From NCBI RefSeq assembly GCF_015326965.1, contig NZ_CP017659.1, forward strand, positions 4,158,501-4,222,500: a DNA stretch of 64,000 bases, given 5' to 3'. Numbering within the stretch: the first letter of the stretch is position 1; every line of letters starts with the position of its first letter. Source of the stretch: Paenibacillus sp. JZ16. GTDB lineage: Bacteria > Bacillota > Bacilli > Paenibacillales > Paenibacillaceae. Positions 7,915 to 16,852 of the stretch are shown here, piece after piece. The notes under the pieces were generated by a model. The model saw nothing but the letters and a program-made list of their open reading frames with translations. It searched no databases and was not told the DNA's origin. The translations under genes and the position numbers were made by a program.

Positions 7915-8664
7915 TCACACCTCTCCCCAGTACACCTTTGTCTCATAATCAAAAAACACGCAGCCAGCCTGCTCATTCCGTTCAAATATCGCGCGCAGTT
8001 CGTTCATCATTGGATCGTGGTTCGGATGTCCCAGCAGCGGAGCGTAAGATGACGAGTGCAAGCGGCCGCACAATCCCTCGTAATCAAATGTCTGCCGATT
8101 GAAGAACTTCGCCTCCCTCATGTCCCCTCCCCGAAAAAAAGCAGCCAGCGTTTCACGCGAAATGTTCTTCTGATCCACTTCCTGATAATCGGTGCCATAG
8201 GTAAGGAGCAGCTGCTCATACGCTTCCAGGAACGGCGTTCCCTGCGTGAGCCTGGAATTCCATATCAGCGCAACCTTTCCGCCCGGTCTCAGGATCCGCC
8301 GGAACTCCGTTTGGGCGGCATCACGGTCAAACCAATGAAAGGCCTGGGCGCTCACGATATGATCCACTGATTGATCAGGCAGTCCCGTCACTTCGGCTGA
8401 ACCCGAGACCATTCGAAAGCCGGGTTCGCCTTCAAGGTCCGACTCGGCAGCTTCCCGCATCGCCTGATTCGGCTCCACAGCGGTCACGCAACTTCCCCGC
8501 TTCAGCAGCAGCTTCGAGAAAATCCCCGTCCCGGCGCCAATATCGGCGATCTCGCCGTCCAATCCTACCGTATCAAACAAATAATCCATGACCTCTTGCG
8601 GATAACTCGGGCGATACTTCGTATACGAATCGACGCGACTCGAAAACCGTTCCTTGCTGTTCAT
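7915..8664 (-). CDS. Class I SAM-dependent methyltransferase
   Basis: About 249 residues. Motif I is seen as IADIGAGTGIFS, followed by VTAVEPNQAMRE, and the SVDHIVSAQAFHWFD segment is typical of Methyltransf_11 proteins. ATG 8664 is preferred to a TTG start 21 bp upstream, with GGGAG 10 bp before it. These enzymes methylate small molecules or macromolecules; the substrate is not evident. It lies on the same strand as the WYL regulator, 79 bp upstream of it. Confidence 0.85.
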   Translation of the reverse strand: MNSKERFSSRVDSYTKYRPSYPQEVMDYLFDTVGLDGEIADIGAGTGIFSKLLLKRGSCVTAVEPNQAMREAAESDLEGEPGFRMVSGSAEVTGLPDQSVDHIVSAQAFHWFDRDAAQTEFRRILRPGGKVALIWNSRLTQGTPFLEAYEQLLLTYGTDYQEVDQKNISRETLAAFFRGGDMREAKFFNRQTFDYEGLCGRLHSSSYAPLLGHPNHDPMMNELRAIFERNEQAGCVFFDYETKVYWGEV

Positions 8665-8964
8665 CCTAACCACGCTCCCATCCAAGATCTAAGTGAAATC
8701 CAGACAATGACATTATTGTTCCACTAGATGAAACCTTATTTCATTTTTAATTCCATTTTATAGCAACACTCGCTTATTAGCCAGCATTTATTGTCTAACA
8801 GCCTAACCAGATGGGCGAAACTCTCGTGCGAGCACTTGCAATACAGATAACCCCACATTCACCTGGGCAGGCAAACCGGGGTTCTCTGGGATTGCAGGAC
8901 TGGAACGGACGTCTGTCAAGCTGAGTCGTAATTGTCGTTGCCGAACCTGCCGGCGCAGTTGTAT
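8665..8964. other. Intergenic region, no gene seen
   Basis: About 300 bp without a convincing reading frame. An imperfect inverted repeat (AACCCC near 8849 with GGGGTT near 8878) lacks a T-run on either side. It could be a weak terminator for the downstream-reading hydrolase gene. Confidence 0.4.
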
Positions 8965-9501
8965 CTAAGGCTCATACTCGCTCAGTTTCCCTTCATAGAT
9001 CAGTTGCAGGCGCTCGCTTTGACGGAAATCGTCCGGCGTCACCAAGGCCGGCAGCTTATCCCATAGCCTGACTCCGGACCGCTGCAGAATCTCCGCCACG
9101 AATTGCGAACAAAAGTAGGAGTTGCTGAATTCGATCGGTTCCTTTAGCGCGATGCCCAGGACGCCCAATATATTATAAAAATACTTTTTGTCCTTTCGGA
9201 TAAAAGCCTGCAGAACCCGCTTCATCTTCGCGATGTCGCGTTCCGATACCTGAAGCTCATAGATGACGCACGTCGTGTTGGGATATTTACTGAACGTTCC
9301 CGTCTTCAAATCCTCCTTCACGAACCCGCCGTTCAGAGGATTGTTCGGATTCTTTCTCCCGAAGCTATATAGCTCCGACAGCTCCCGATTAAAGGAGATC
9401 GAAGCATGGTTGTAAGGCGCCCTCGTGTAGCCCTGAATGACTTTCGTAAAGAGCGTTCCGGTATTGGTAAGCAATATAAAGACCGATTGATCCTCTACCA
9501 T
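8965..9501 (-). CDS. YiiX-like permuted papain-fold hydrolase
   Basis: This 178-residue soluble protein resembles YiiX/DUF830-type cysteine hydrolases, a circularly permuted NlpC/P60 class. The catalytic His is probably in YNHASISF (about residue 30) and the nucleophile Cys in YFCSQFVAEIL (about residue 131). No signal peptide is visible. Family members are thought to cleave amide or ester bonds in peptides or lipids. It is divergent from a CdsA-like lipid enzyme gene 106 bp away, which makes a lipid-linked role attractive but unproven. Confidence 0.7.
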   Translation of the reverse strand: MVEDQSVFILLTNTGTLFTKVIQGYTRAPYNHASISFNRELSELYSFGRKNPNNPLNGGFVKEDLKTGTFSKYPNTTCVIYELQVSERDIAKMKRVLQAFIRKDKKYFYNILGVLGIALKEPIEFSNSYFCSQFVAEILQRSGVRLWDKLPALVTPDDFRQSERLQLIYEGKLSEYEP

Positions 9502-9607
9502 TTACGAAATTTCCCCTTATCCGTATTGAATTATTCCTTCATAATAACATATGATTCCTTTAGTAGAACAAGAATGATACCCGTGATAAGTTGGTGATGA
9601 TAGGCAT

Positions 9608-10522
9608 ATGGACAGCTCGCTTTTAACCTTAATTCTAATATTCTCCGTCTTGTCGGTCATCCAGCTGCTCTATTATGTGATGAGCAAGACGCAGCCGAAT
9701 ATCGACTATACGGAAGTCGGATTTCGCATCAAAACCTGGTGGGGCATGCTGGTCATCTTCTGCTTGGCCACGCTTCTGAATCCTGTGGTTTCCCTGCTAT
9801 CCCTTATGGTGTTAACCTTCTTTACGCTCAAAGAATATTTCTCGATGATCAAAACACGAAAAGCCGATCGTCGTTTGTTTCTATGGGCGTATTTAACCAT
9901 ACCCGTCCAATTCTATTGGATCTACATCGAATGGTACGGGATGTTTATCGTGTTTATTCCGATCTATGTATTCCTGGTGCTGCCGCTTCCGCGGTTGATT
10001 AACAAAGGCACCGTCGGCTTTATGCGTAGCGTCAGCTCCACCCAATGGGGTCTGATGCTCATGGTGTTCGGTCTCAGCCACCTGGCCTATTTCCAATTCG
10101 CCACGCCTCAGTATGGAGCAGGGCTGGTGCTGTTTCTCGTCGTCTTAACGCAGCTAAACGATGTGGTGCACACAATCGCTTCACTCTATTTTGGGAGAAG
10201 GAGAATCGTGCCCACCTCGAACCCGAATCTGACCTGGGAAGGCTTTGCCTGCGCGTTTATCGCAACCACCGCAAGCTCCTATCTCATCTATCCCTATCTG
10301 ACGCCGCTTAGCCCGACGTTTGGCCTTCTGTCCGGTATGCTGATCAGCCTCGCCGGATTCTTCGGCAGCTTGACGGTTTCGGTGCTGAAGCGCGATTTGT
10401 TAATCGGGGATGACGGGCGGTTCGATGCCTTGAAGAAAAGCTATCTGAGCCGGGTCGACAGCCTGACCTATACCTCACCAATCTTTTTTCATTTCATCCG
10501 TTACTTTTACGACTTTATGTAG
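9608..10522 (+). CDS. CdsA-like phosphatidate cytidylyltransferase family membrane protein
   Basis: This 304-residue polytopic membrane protein has about eight helices. Near the C-terminus SVLKRDLLIGDDGR...SRVDSLTYTSPIF resembles the CdsA signature (KRD...KD...GxLDRxDS). The usual HGG before the LDRxDS part is replaced by KKSYLSRVDS. CdsA makes CDP-diacylglycerol from phosphatidate and CTP. The degenerate signature suggests a paralogue with another lipid or alcohol phosphate. It has no strong ribosome site. A terminator follows 48 bp downstream. Confidence 0.75.
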   Translation: MDSSLLTLILIFSVLSVIQLLYYVMSKTQPNIDYTEVGFRIKTWWGMLVIFCLATLLNPVVSLLSLMVLTFFTLKEYFSMIKTRKADRRLFLWAYLTIPVQFYWIYIEWYGMFIVFIPIYVFLVLPLPRLINKGTVGFMRSVSSTQWGLMLMVFGLSHLAYFQFATPQYGAGLVLFLVVLTQLNDVVHTIASLYFGRRRIVPTSNPNLTWEGFACAFIATTASSYLIYPYLTPLSPTFGLLSGMLISLAGFFGSLTVSVLKRDLLIGDDGRFDALKKSYLSRVDSLTYTSPIFFHFIRYFYDFM

Positions 10523-10570
10523 AAGTGTCAGACAACCCTCAGGTGCAGCACGGGGCGATACAACCTTTAG

Positions 10571-10615
10571 AAGCCATAACCACGCGAGCTAGGCTCAACT
10601 TGGTTATGGCTTTTT
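10571..10615 (+). terminator. Intrinsic terminator of the CdsA-like gene
   Basis: A 12-bp stem (AAGCCATAACCA / TGGTTATGGCTT) with an 18-nt loop is followed by TTTTT. It is placed just after the CdsA-like gene. Confidence 0.8.
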
Positions 10616-11010
10616 ACAATGCATGAAATCCTATTAGTGCGAATCCCCCTGAATCCTTGTTCCAGAATCCATGGGCACCCCCTGCCAAATCGCTTTATCC
10701 GCCTAAAATATAGAAAGTGGAACCAAAAGAGAGACTGCTCTCGAAAAGCATCTATGTATTCGTTTTCTTGCTCTATAGAGCGGTTTTACATTTAGGAGTC
10801 CATTACGATAGTTTATTACATAGAGTGTTATATGGGTTTATATGGAATGAAAGGTTTTAATTGGATTATATTATCCCTTAATACCTGGATTTTCCCCCTT
10901 GACATTGCTTGTTATAGAAAAAGCGCATACCTAATCTAAAGTCCAATAGAGTAGGCGCACCATACTGGTCTTCATCACAAAGAGAGACGAAGAAGAGAGG
11001 AGTGAGGAGT
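10616..11010 (+). other. Long AT-rich leader region before the GT2 cassette
   Basis: About 395 bp with no supported gene. TTGACA at 10899-10904 is a good -35 candidate, but no matching -10 lies at 16-18 bp. An imperfect inverted repeat (GCGC at about 10923 with GCGC at about 10956) lies further down. The length leaves room for regulation of the polysaccharide cassette; I could not match a known riboswitch. Confidence 0.35.
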
Positions 11011-12363
11011 TTGCAGTACTTTTTTTATGGATTAGCCGGCGTATTTCTCGTGTTTCAAACCCTGTATACCTTCATCCCGCTGCTGTGCAGCAAGGTGAAG
11101 AAGCTAAATCCCGATCTCGCCGAAAAATCAATCTCTGTGCTCGTCCCCGCTTACAACGAGGAGCTGACGATTCGAAATTGCATCGATGCCATGGCGGGCT
11201 TGCGCTACAGCAACTATGAGATCATGATCATCAACGACGGCTCCAAGGACGGAACCTTATCCGCCCTAGACGAGCTTCTGGATTTGGAGCCGAGTACCAG
11301 ATCGGCCGACAGCAAGCTGAACTACAAGCCGATAAAAGGATTCTATCGCTCGAATCGCTACCGCCATATTTACGTTATCGATAAGATGAATGGCGGAAAA
11401 GCGGATTCGCTGAATGCCGGAATCGATCATGCCGCCTCCGATATCGTCATCACCCTGGATGCGGACAGCATGCTGGAAGCCGACTCGCTCAAGTATGTGA
11501 ATCAATATTTTCACGATAACGACATCATTGCGCTGGGCGGTACCGTCAAAATTGTACAGGGCGCCGCGCGGGACAAGAACGGGGCCATCGTTGAGAAGTT
11601 TCGCGGAAGAGGGCTCATCAAGAGCCAGATCATCAATTATACGCACGGCTTCTACGTCCGCAAACTCACGCAATCGTATTTTAATTCCATCGTGGTGATT
11701 TCAGGCGCGTTTGGCGCCTTCTATAAAGACGTTCTCGTTCATGTTGAGGGCTTCCGCAGCACGGTCGGGGAGGATATCGACATTACGCTGAAAATCCACG
11801 AGTACATCAAAGCCAATCAGTTGAAGAAAAAACTCGTCTACGCTCCCGAAGCGGTATGCTACACCGAATGTCCGGAGAATCTACCCAACTTCTATAAGCA
11901 GCGCATCCGCTGGCAAAAGGCCTTTATTGACTGCATCCTCATCTATTGGTCCAGGCTGTCCCGAAAATTCAGCGTCAGCGTGAGCCTGTTCTTTGCGATT
12001 GACGGATTTATGCTGGGGACACTCTCCGCGTTTACTACGATTTTTTATCTGGGGCAGACCCTGATCGTTGGCGGAAACCTCCTGCATGCCATCATCTTCC
12101 TGCTGATGAGCGTGCTGCTGAATGCGGCACAGATCATAATCGCCCTGTACTTATGCCGTAAATATGGCAGTACCTATACATTTTCCGATTATATGAAGAT
12201 GTTCTTGTTCAGCCAAGCGGAGCTGTTAACCTACCGAAATTTGCTGTTGTACATTAACATTGCGGGGACATTCAAATATTTTGACAATGATGAAGGCTGG
12301 GGCTTCGTGGAGCGCAAAGGCGTGGCCGCCATCAGCCAGAACATCGCCGCAGGATCGAATTAA
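11011..12363 (+). CDS. Membrane GT2 processive glycosyltransferase (PgaC/IcaA-like)
   Basis: About 450 residues. An N-terminal membrane helix is followed by a GT-2 domain with VPAYNEE, NDGSKDGT, the DADSM metal-binding motif, the GED motif and QRIRWQK (QxxRW). Several C-terminal membrane helices follow. This is the signature set of processive beta-glycan synthases such as PgaC/IcaA or hyaluronan and cellulose synthases. TTG 11011 is preferred, as GAGGAG ends 8 bp before it; an in-frame GTG at 11002 overlaps that site. It leads a three-gene cassette with an acyltransferase and a GH18 enzyme. Confidence 0.85.
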   Translation: MQYFFYGLAGVFLVFQTLYTFIPLLCSKVKKLNPDLAEKSISVLVPAYNEELTIRNCIDAMAGLRYSNYEIMIINDGSKDGTLSALDELLDLEPSTRSADSKLNYKPIKGFYRSNRYRHIYVIDKMNGGKADSLNAGIDHAASDIVITLDADSMLEADSLKYVNQYFHDNDIIALGGTVKIVQGAARDKNGAIVEKFRGRGLIKSQIINYTHGFYVRKLTQSYFNSIVVISGAFGAFYKDVLVHVEGFRSTVGEDIDITLKIHEYIKANQLKKKLVYAPEAVCYTECPENLPNFYKQRIRWQKAFIDCILIYWSRLSRKFSVSVSLFFAIDGFMLGTLSAFTTIFYLGQTLIVGGNLLHAIIFLLMSVLLNAAQIIIALYLCRKYGSTYTFSDYMKMFLFSQAELLTYRNLLLYINIAGTFKYFDNDEGWGFVERKGVAAISQNIAAGSN

Positions 12364-12393
12364 CTTATGGTGAAGGAGGCTGCCTGAAACAGC

Positions 12394-13485
12394 ATGGTTC
12401 CCAATAAAAGAATTATCTATGTCGATATCCTAAGAATCCTATCCATTGTTGCCGTCATCATCCTGCACTACACAGCGGAGGTACTGACCAGCACGAATGA
12501 TTTCCATTCCTCCTCCTGGTGGATCAGCAACGGGTTCAACTCCATATCCCGCTTCGCCGTGCCGGTCTTCTTCATGATCAGCGGGGCGATGATCCTGCGC
12601 ACGAAGATTACATCCTACCGGGAGTTCTATGCAAAGCGCGTCGTACCGCTGCTCATTCCCCTTCTGACCTGGTCGCTCATCTATGGCTTGTACAATCAAT
12701 ACTATCTGATGCGAAGCAAGCTGAATGCCTATGAGTTCGTTGTTGACTTCGGGTATCGGCTGCTGACCGACCGGAATTATGTGCATCTGTGGTTCCTGTA
12801 CGCCATTATTGCCATCTACATGACGGTGCCGCTGATGAGCAAATTTATCAAATCCTGCAGCGAGAAGGATCTCCGGTATTATCTGCTCCTCTGGTTCATC
12901 GTCAGTATCGCCTATCGCTTCATCTCGGATGCCGTATTTCGTGCAACGGATCAATACATCAACATTCCCATCATGAACATCCCGTTCTTCATGGGCTTCC
13001 TCGGCTATTTTATCCTAGGGTACTATCTCTTCCACTTTGAGCTGCCGCTCAAAACCAAGAGCATTCTATACAATCTGGGCATCATCTCGTTTTTCATCAC
13101 GCCGGTGGCCACCTATTTTGTCTCGCTGCGCAGCGGTGTCCTGGATGAGATGTTCTACGGCAACTATTCCGTCACCACCTTCTTCATGGCTGTCGGTTTG
13201 TTTATCTTCTTTAAGGAGAAGGAAGCCCGAATCAGCAATCAAGTGAACCATAAAATCCAGAAATTGATCAGCTCGGTCTCCCGGGCGAGCTTCAGCATCT
13301 ATCTGATTCACCTGCTGGTCGAGATGATGTTATCCGGCCGAACCGAGATCGAGGCCACGTTTCTGGAAGCCTCCCTCAGTCTGATCGTGAATATCTCCAT
13401 CATCTTCGCCATCAGCTACATCACCGTCAAGGTGCTGAACCTAAGCAAGACGGCAACCTACATTCTATTCGGCGGGCGAGGTTAA
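12394..13485 (+). CDS. Acyltransferase-3 family membrane protein (IcaC/OafA-like)
   Basis: This 363-residue protein has about ten membrane helices. The N-terminal IIYVDILRILSIVAVIILHY segment carries the family His, and an early SRFAVPVFFMISGAM motif is typical of acyltransferase_3 proteins. Relatives O-acetylate or succinylate surface polysaccharides; IcaC of PNAG loci belongs here. It starts 30 bp after the GT2 stop, with AGGAGG rather far (14 bp) upstream, and is followed 6 bp later by the GH18 gene. It probably modifies the polymer made by the GT2 enzyme. Confidence 0.82.
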   Translation: MVPNKRIIYVDILRILSIVAVIILHYTAEVLTSTNDFHSSSWWISNGFNSISRFAVPVFFMISGAMILRTKITSYREFYAKRVVPLLIPLLTWSLIYGLYNQYYLMRSKLNAYEFVVDFGYRLLTDRNYVHLWFLYAIIAIYMTVPLMSKFIKSCSEKDLRYYLLLWFIVSIAYRFISDAVFRATDQYINIPIMNIPFFMGFLGYFILGYYLFHFELPLKTKSILYNLGIISFFITPVATYFVSLRSGVLDEMFYGNYSVTTFFMAVGLFIFFKEKEARISNQVNHKIQKLISSVSRASFSIYLIHLLVEMMLSGRTEIEATFLEASLSLIVNISIIFAISYITVKVLNLSKTATYILFGGRG

Positions 13486-13491
13486 AGAACG

Positions 13492-14655
13492 ATGCGGATA
13501 ACGATATATACGAAAATATTCATTGTGGTGCTGCTTGTCGGTATGGGTCTCTATTTCTATCAGATCTCCGCCGCGGAGGACCGGAAAATCACGGCAGTCT
13601 ACGTGGAAGCCTGGCAGGATTACCGACACATCAAGTTATCGGAGAAAGGCGTGGACATCGCGTTTATCGCTTTTGCCAAGATTAAGGGAACGGATCTCTA
13701 TTTCCATGAAGACAGCACAACCAACAACCAGATCAAAGAAAACATCAAGCAGTTGAAAGCGGCGAATCCGAAGACCCAAATGGTCCTGGCTATAGGTGGT
13801 TACGGCGCAGACGGCTTCTCCGACGCTTCGCTGGACGGCAACCGGTACCTCTTCACCGAGAGCATCATCAACCTGGTCAAGGAGCTGGATCTGGACGGCG
13901 TGGATATCGACTGGGAGTATCCGGCGTTTCATGCCTGGAATACGCAGAAAGCGCGCCCGGAGGATACGAAGAATTTCACCAGTCTGATGAAGGAGCTGCG
14001 CGAGAAGCTGTACAGGCTGCCTCACAAGAACAAGAAATATCTGCTGACGTTTGCCTCCGGAACCCAGGACTGGTATTTCCAAAACGTCGAGGTCAAAAAA
14101 GTGGAGAAATACGTGGATTACATCAACGTCATGACCTACGACCTGACAGGCAAGTGGTCCGACACCACCGGCTTTAACTCCAATCTGTATGTGGACAGCC
14201 AGGGGAAATCCAAGCATTCCATTGATGGAATTATCTCGATGTACCTGGACCATGATATCGACAGCCAGAAGCTGCTGCTTGGCGTCCCTGCTTATTCGTA
14301 CGGCTGGAAAAACGTGAAAGAAGCCAAGGGCACCAAAGACGGACTCTTCGCTCCCGGAACGCCCATCGACATCGACAAGGTGAACCTCAATTATAAGCAG
14401 ATCGAGAAAGCCTACCTGAACAAAAACGGCTTCACGCGTTATTACGACAACAAAGCGAAGGCCGCCTACCTCTATGACGGCCATACCTTCATCAGTTACG
14501 AGGATCAAGAAGCCTTGAAGGAGAAGGTGGCCTACATCCAGAGTAAGAATCTCGGAGGAGCGATGGTCTGGCAGTACTCTCAGGACGCGGAGGATGGCAT
14601 CGTGAAGTATCTGACGGAGCATTTGAATGAGAGACAGCAAGACGACAAGCGGTAA
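13492..14655 (+). CDS. Glycoside hydrolase family 18 protein (chitinase-like), membrane-anchored or secreted
   Basis: This 387-residue protein has an N-terminal hydrophobic helix (about residues 8-24) and then a GH18 TIM barrel. The catalytic motif DGVDIDWE is at residues 135-142, with E142 as the expected acid. MVLAIGGYG (strand 3) and the later MVWQYSQD segment fit the family. GH18 enzymes cleave beta-1,4-linked GlcNAc polymers by substrate-assisted catalysis. Being last in a GT2-acyltransferase cassette, it may trim or release an amino-sugar polymer rather than degrade chitin as food. Confidence 0.88.
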   Translation: MRITIYTKIFIVVLLVGMGLYFYQISAAEDRKITAVYVEAWQDYRHIKLSEKGVDIAFIAFAKIKGTDLYFHEDSTTNNQIKENIKQLKAANPKTQMVLAIGGYGADGFSDASLDGNRYLFTESIINLVKELDLDGVDIDWEYPAFHAWNTQKARPEDTKNFTSLMKELREKLYRLPHKNKKYLLTFASGTQDWYFQNVEVKKVEKYVDYINVMTYDLTGKWSDTTGFNSNLYVDSQGKSKHSIDGIISMYLDHDIDSQKLLLGVPAYSYGWKNVKEAKGTKDGLFAPGTPIDIDKVNLNYKQIEKAYLNKNGFTRYYDNKAKAAYLYDGHTFISYEDQEALKEKVAYIQSKNLGGAMVWQYSQDAEDGIVKYLTEHLNERQQDDKR

Positions 14656-14733
14656 CATTCAAAACCTTTTCTAAGCTATCCTGGACAGCATCCTTACTGG
14701 GGTATGCGCCTGGCGTCACCACACCCCTACCGC

Positions 14734-14779
14734 AAAAAGCCGATGATCATCGCAGTCGAATGCGGATCATCGGCTTTTT
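14734..14779. terminator. Bidirectional terminator after the GH18 gene
   Basis: A 15-bp perfect stem (AAAAAGCCGATGATC / GATCATCGGCTTTTT) gives a T-run on both strands. It separates the polysaccharide cassette from the convergent DinB gene. Confidence 0.85.
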
Positions 14780-14846
14780 AATATTTTCTATCAGACTCCC
14801 TCGAGTGCCTAATACGGTCGTTTTAAGAGCTTGCCTGCCAATCATA

Positions 14847-15374
14847 TTATCGTCTCTTCAGGATTCCCAGATACTCGATCCAAGGCCCCACGTCATCTCG
14901 GTAACGCTCGGCCAACACCCGCACGATTTGAGAGGTATGCGTTAAATCGTGCACCACCCACGTCGACAGCAGCTCTCTCAACTTCACCACACCGAATGCC
15001 GGGTGCAGGCCCGTCCGTTCGAGATTAGGCCCGGATTCCATTAGATCCTTTAGTTTAACCAGGTTTTGAGCACGGATAACCTTAAATGCATGCAGCTTTT
15101 GATCGATAGATCCCCCTCCAGGTTCGTTTAAGTGAGCGTAACGGTCAAAGGGCGGAAACGGCTTGCCCTCCCCTTCCTGCAGCATAAACTCCAGCCGCGG
15201 TATCCAATTGGTCCGCTCACCTTCGATTAGGTGCTCAATCACTTCCATGGCATTCCAGGTGCCATCCCCTTCATGGCTCCTAAGCCACCCATCCGATAAA
15301 CCGGATAACATGTGCTCCAAGGTGACGGGGGTTCGCTCCAGAATCTCAACGGCTTCCTTGATATCAAAATTCAT
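14847..15374 (-). CDS. DinB-family putative metalloprotein
   Basis: This 175-residue four-helix protein has the three expected metal-ligand histidines at H48 ([10 protein letters not shown]), H142 and H146 ([11 protein letters not shown]). It is a second DinB-type protein, only distantly similar to the one at 6282-6824. It probably belongs to the group of thiol-dependent transferases or uncharacterised stress proteins. It stands alone between a bidirectional terminator and the VanZ-RDD gene. Confidence 0.82.
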   Translation of the reverse strand: MNFDIKEAVEILERTPVTLEHMLSGLSDGWLRSHEGDGTWNAMEVIEHLIEGERTNWIPRLEFMLQEGEGKPFPPFDRYAHLNEPGGGSIDQKLHAFKVIRAQNLVKLKDLMESGPNLERTGLHPAFGVVKLRELLSTWVVHDLTHTSQIVRVLAERYRDDVGPWIEYLGILKRR

Positions 15375-15502
15375 AACCCTCAGCTCCCATCCGTTCCGTA
15401 TTCACCATGCCACTTCCTATAGAAACCGGAATCGTCTCGATTTAATAACGTAATCGACTTATTCTTAGTTCCACATGAATTCGTATCCTATTTTTACATT
15501 GA

Positions 15503-16639
15503 TCACTTTTCGCCCGTAATTCTAACAGCCTCTATGTGACTGTATCGATTAAAGTAAAGAGTTTTGTCCTTTTTGATCCATCTAATTACGATATGGCAGA
15601 AGATAAAGAACCATAACAGTCCTGTAAGGAAAGCCACTCCAATTGCAAAAAGGTTGGCTAGAAGATCTTCACCCATATGATTAGAAAATATCTCCGATAA
15701 AGCTGAACACAATAAAGGCAAATAGACAATGGCGTAACGTCGACTCAAACATCCTATCCAATTCCCCTTTTCCGGAAGTAATCTCATGCGAACGATCTTA
15801 GAACCCACCGTATTTCCTTTCCAAATCACAGGGATAACGACCATTAACACAAAGAAAACAATGGCAAAGATGATCTCGTCAACAAGTAATCCTGGACCCT
15901 TCAGCAACCCGAATATAAAGCCGGTTATCACTCTGGCAATCATAATATTTAGAAGAACCTCCATGAGCTGGGCACCAAAGGTTGCTTTTCTCTGGTTGTG
16001 AAAGAAGTGGCTTTGCTCACTAAGCGTTTCCCGCGATGGTATTAACACCAAAAACATGGGGGCGAGTATAAAGCCAAGTAAAGTCCCAACCGTATTCGTC
16101 AACAAATCATCTACATCAAATATACGGTAGGGGCATTCATAAAAGCCAAACAAAGCGGTTCGTTGGGTTATTTCAAAGAAAAGCGAAACCCCAAAGCCAA
16201 TAAGAGCAGCATGAAACCATTTCGCTTTCCCCTTAAAAAAATACCTCAGAAACACACCTAATGGAAACAAAAGCAAAACATTAAAAAACATTTGATAAAA
16301 GGCCCGCGTTGTTAACAAATGGATATAACTCGAAGGGGCCGTCCAATGAAATCCGCTTTCGCGTTGAATATCCCGTATAAATTGAAAAGGGCGATATTGA
16401 GTAAAAATCGTGCCGGGATCCATTGAAGCACAATTATTCCGAGCGCTGGGGAGTGGAAAAATCACTAAGAAGAAAGCACTTAATCCATAAAAGATAAAAC
16501 TTAAGATAAGTAATGTTCTCCAAAAGCTAAAGTACCCATGTTTACGATACTGATAAACCGCCCAAGGGAGCGTCAGAAAGGATGCTAATACAAAACAAAT
16601 GGATAAAGCAATGAAAACAGGCATTACATAGGCTTGCAT
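15503..16639 (-). CDS. VanZ-like / RDD-domain membrane protein
   Basis: This 378-residue polytopic protein has a VanZ-like half (about residues 1-200) and an RDD-like half (about 205-365). The first has LVIFPLPSARNN, several helices and a DDLLTNTVGTLLGF motif. The second begins FGAQLMEVLLNIMIARVITGF, with a later GNTVGSKIVRMRL motif. This fusion is common in Firmicutes. VanZ relatives affect teicoplanin tolerance, but the fused proteins have no established role. It is divergent from a MerR-regulated operon. Confidence 0.8.
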   Translation of the reverse strand: MQAYVMPVFIALSICFVLASFLTLPWAVYQYRKHGYFSFWRTLLILSFIFYGLSAFFLVIFPLPSARNNCASMDPGTIFTQYRPFQFIRDIQRESGFHWTAPSSYIHLLTTRAFYQMFFNVLLLFPLGVFLRYFFKGKAKWFHAALIGFGVSLFFEITQRTALFGFYECPYRIFDVDDLLTNTVGTLLGFILAPMFLVLIPSRETLSEQSHFFHNQRKATFGAQLMEVLLNIMIARVITGFIFGLLKGPGLLVDEIIFAIVFFVLMVVIPVIWKGNTVGSKIVRMRLLPEKGNWIGCLSRRYAIVYLPLLCSALSEIFSNHMGEDLLANLFAIGVAFLTGLLWFFIFCHIVIRWIKKDKTLYFNRYSHIEAVRITGEK

Positions 16640-16780
16640 TTCATTCTCCCTTTCTAGAAGCAGCTAGTCTTTAGTGTTTATATAAGTATTTCCAAAAGAT
16701 TGATCTGGCCATACTTTATAATCCAGTTCATCAAAGGGCACAGAGACGTAAATGATTTGATCTGTGAATAAAAATCGATA

Positions 16781-16811
16781 TTGACTTGGTGTTAACACCA
16801 AGTTGTACGAT
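16781..16811 (+). promoter_or_regulatory. MerR-type promoter with 19-bp spacer and palindromic operator
   Basis: TTGACT (16781-16786) and TACGAT (16806-16811) are separated by 19 bp, the over-long spacer typical of MerR-activated promoters. The perfect 20-bp palindrome ACTTGGTGTTAACACCAAGT (16784-16803) fills the spacer. It lies 42 bp upstream of the merR-like start, so the MerR protein probably controls its own operon. Confidence 0.85.
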
Positions 16812-16852
16812 AATAGGGCAAACCAAGCGCTGCTGCAGAAAGAGGTGCCAAC

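Noticed and set aside
10899..10930. TTGACA as a -35 box for the GT2 cassette
   Set aside because: No acceptable -10 lies 16-18 bp downstream; TATAGA is only about 9 bp away. Kept only as a note on the intergenic region.
13636..14658. A 340-codon open frame antisense to the GH18 gene
   Set aside because: It mirrors the GH18 codons exactly, has no ribosome site and no domain, and is a by-product of codon bias.
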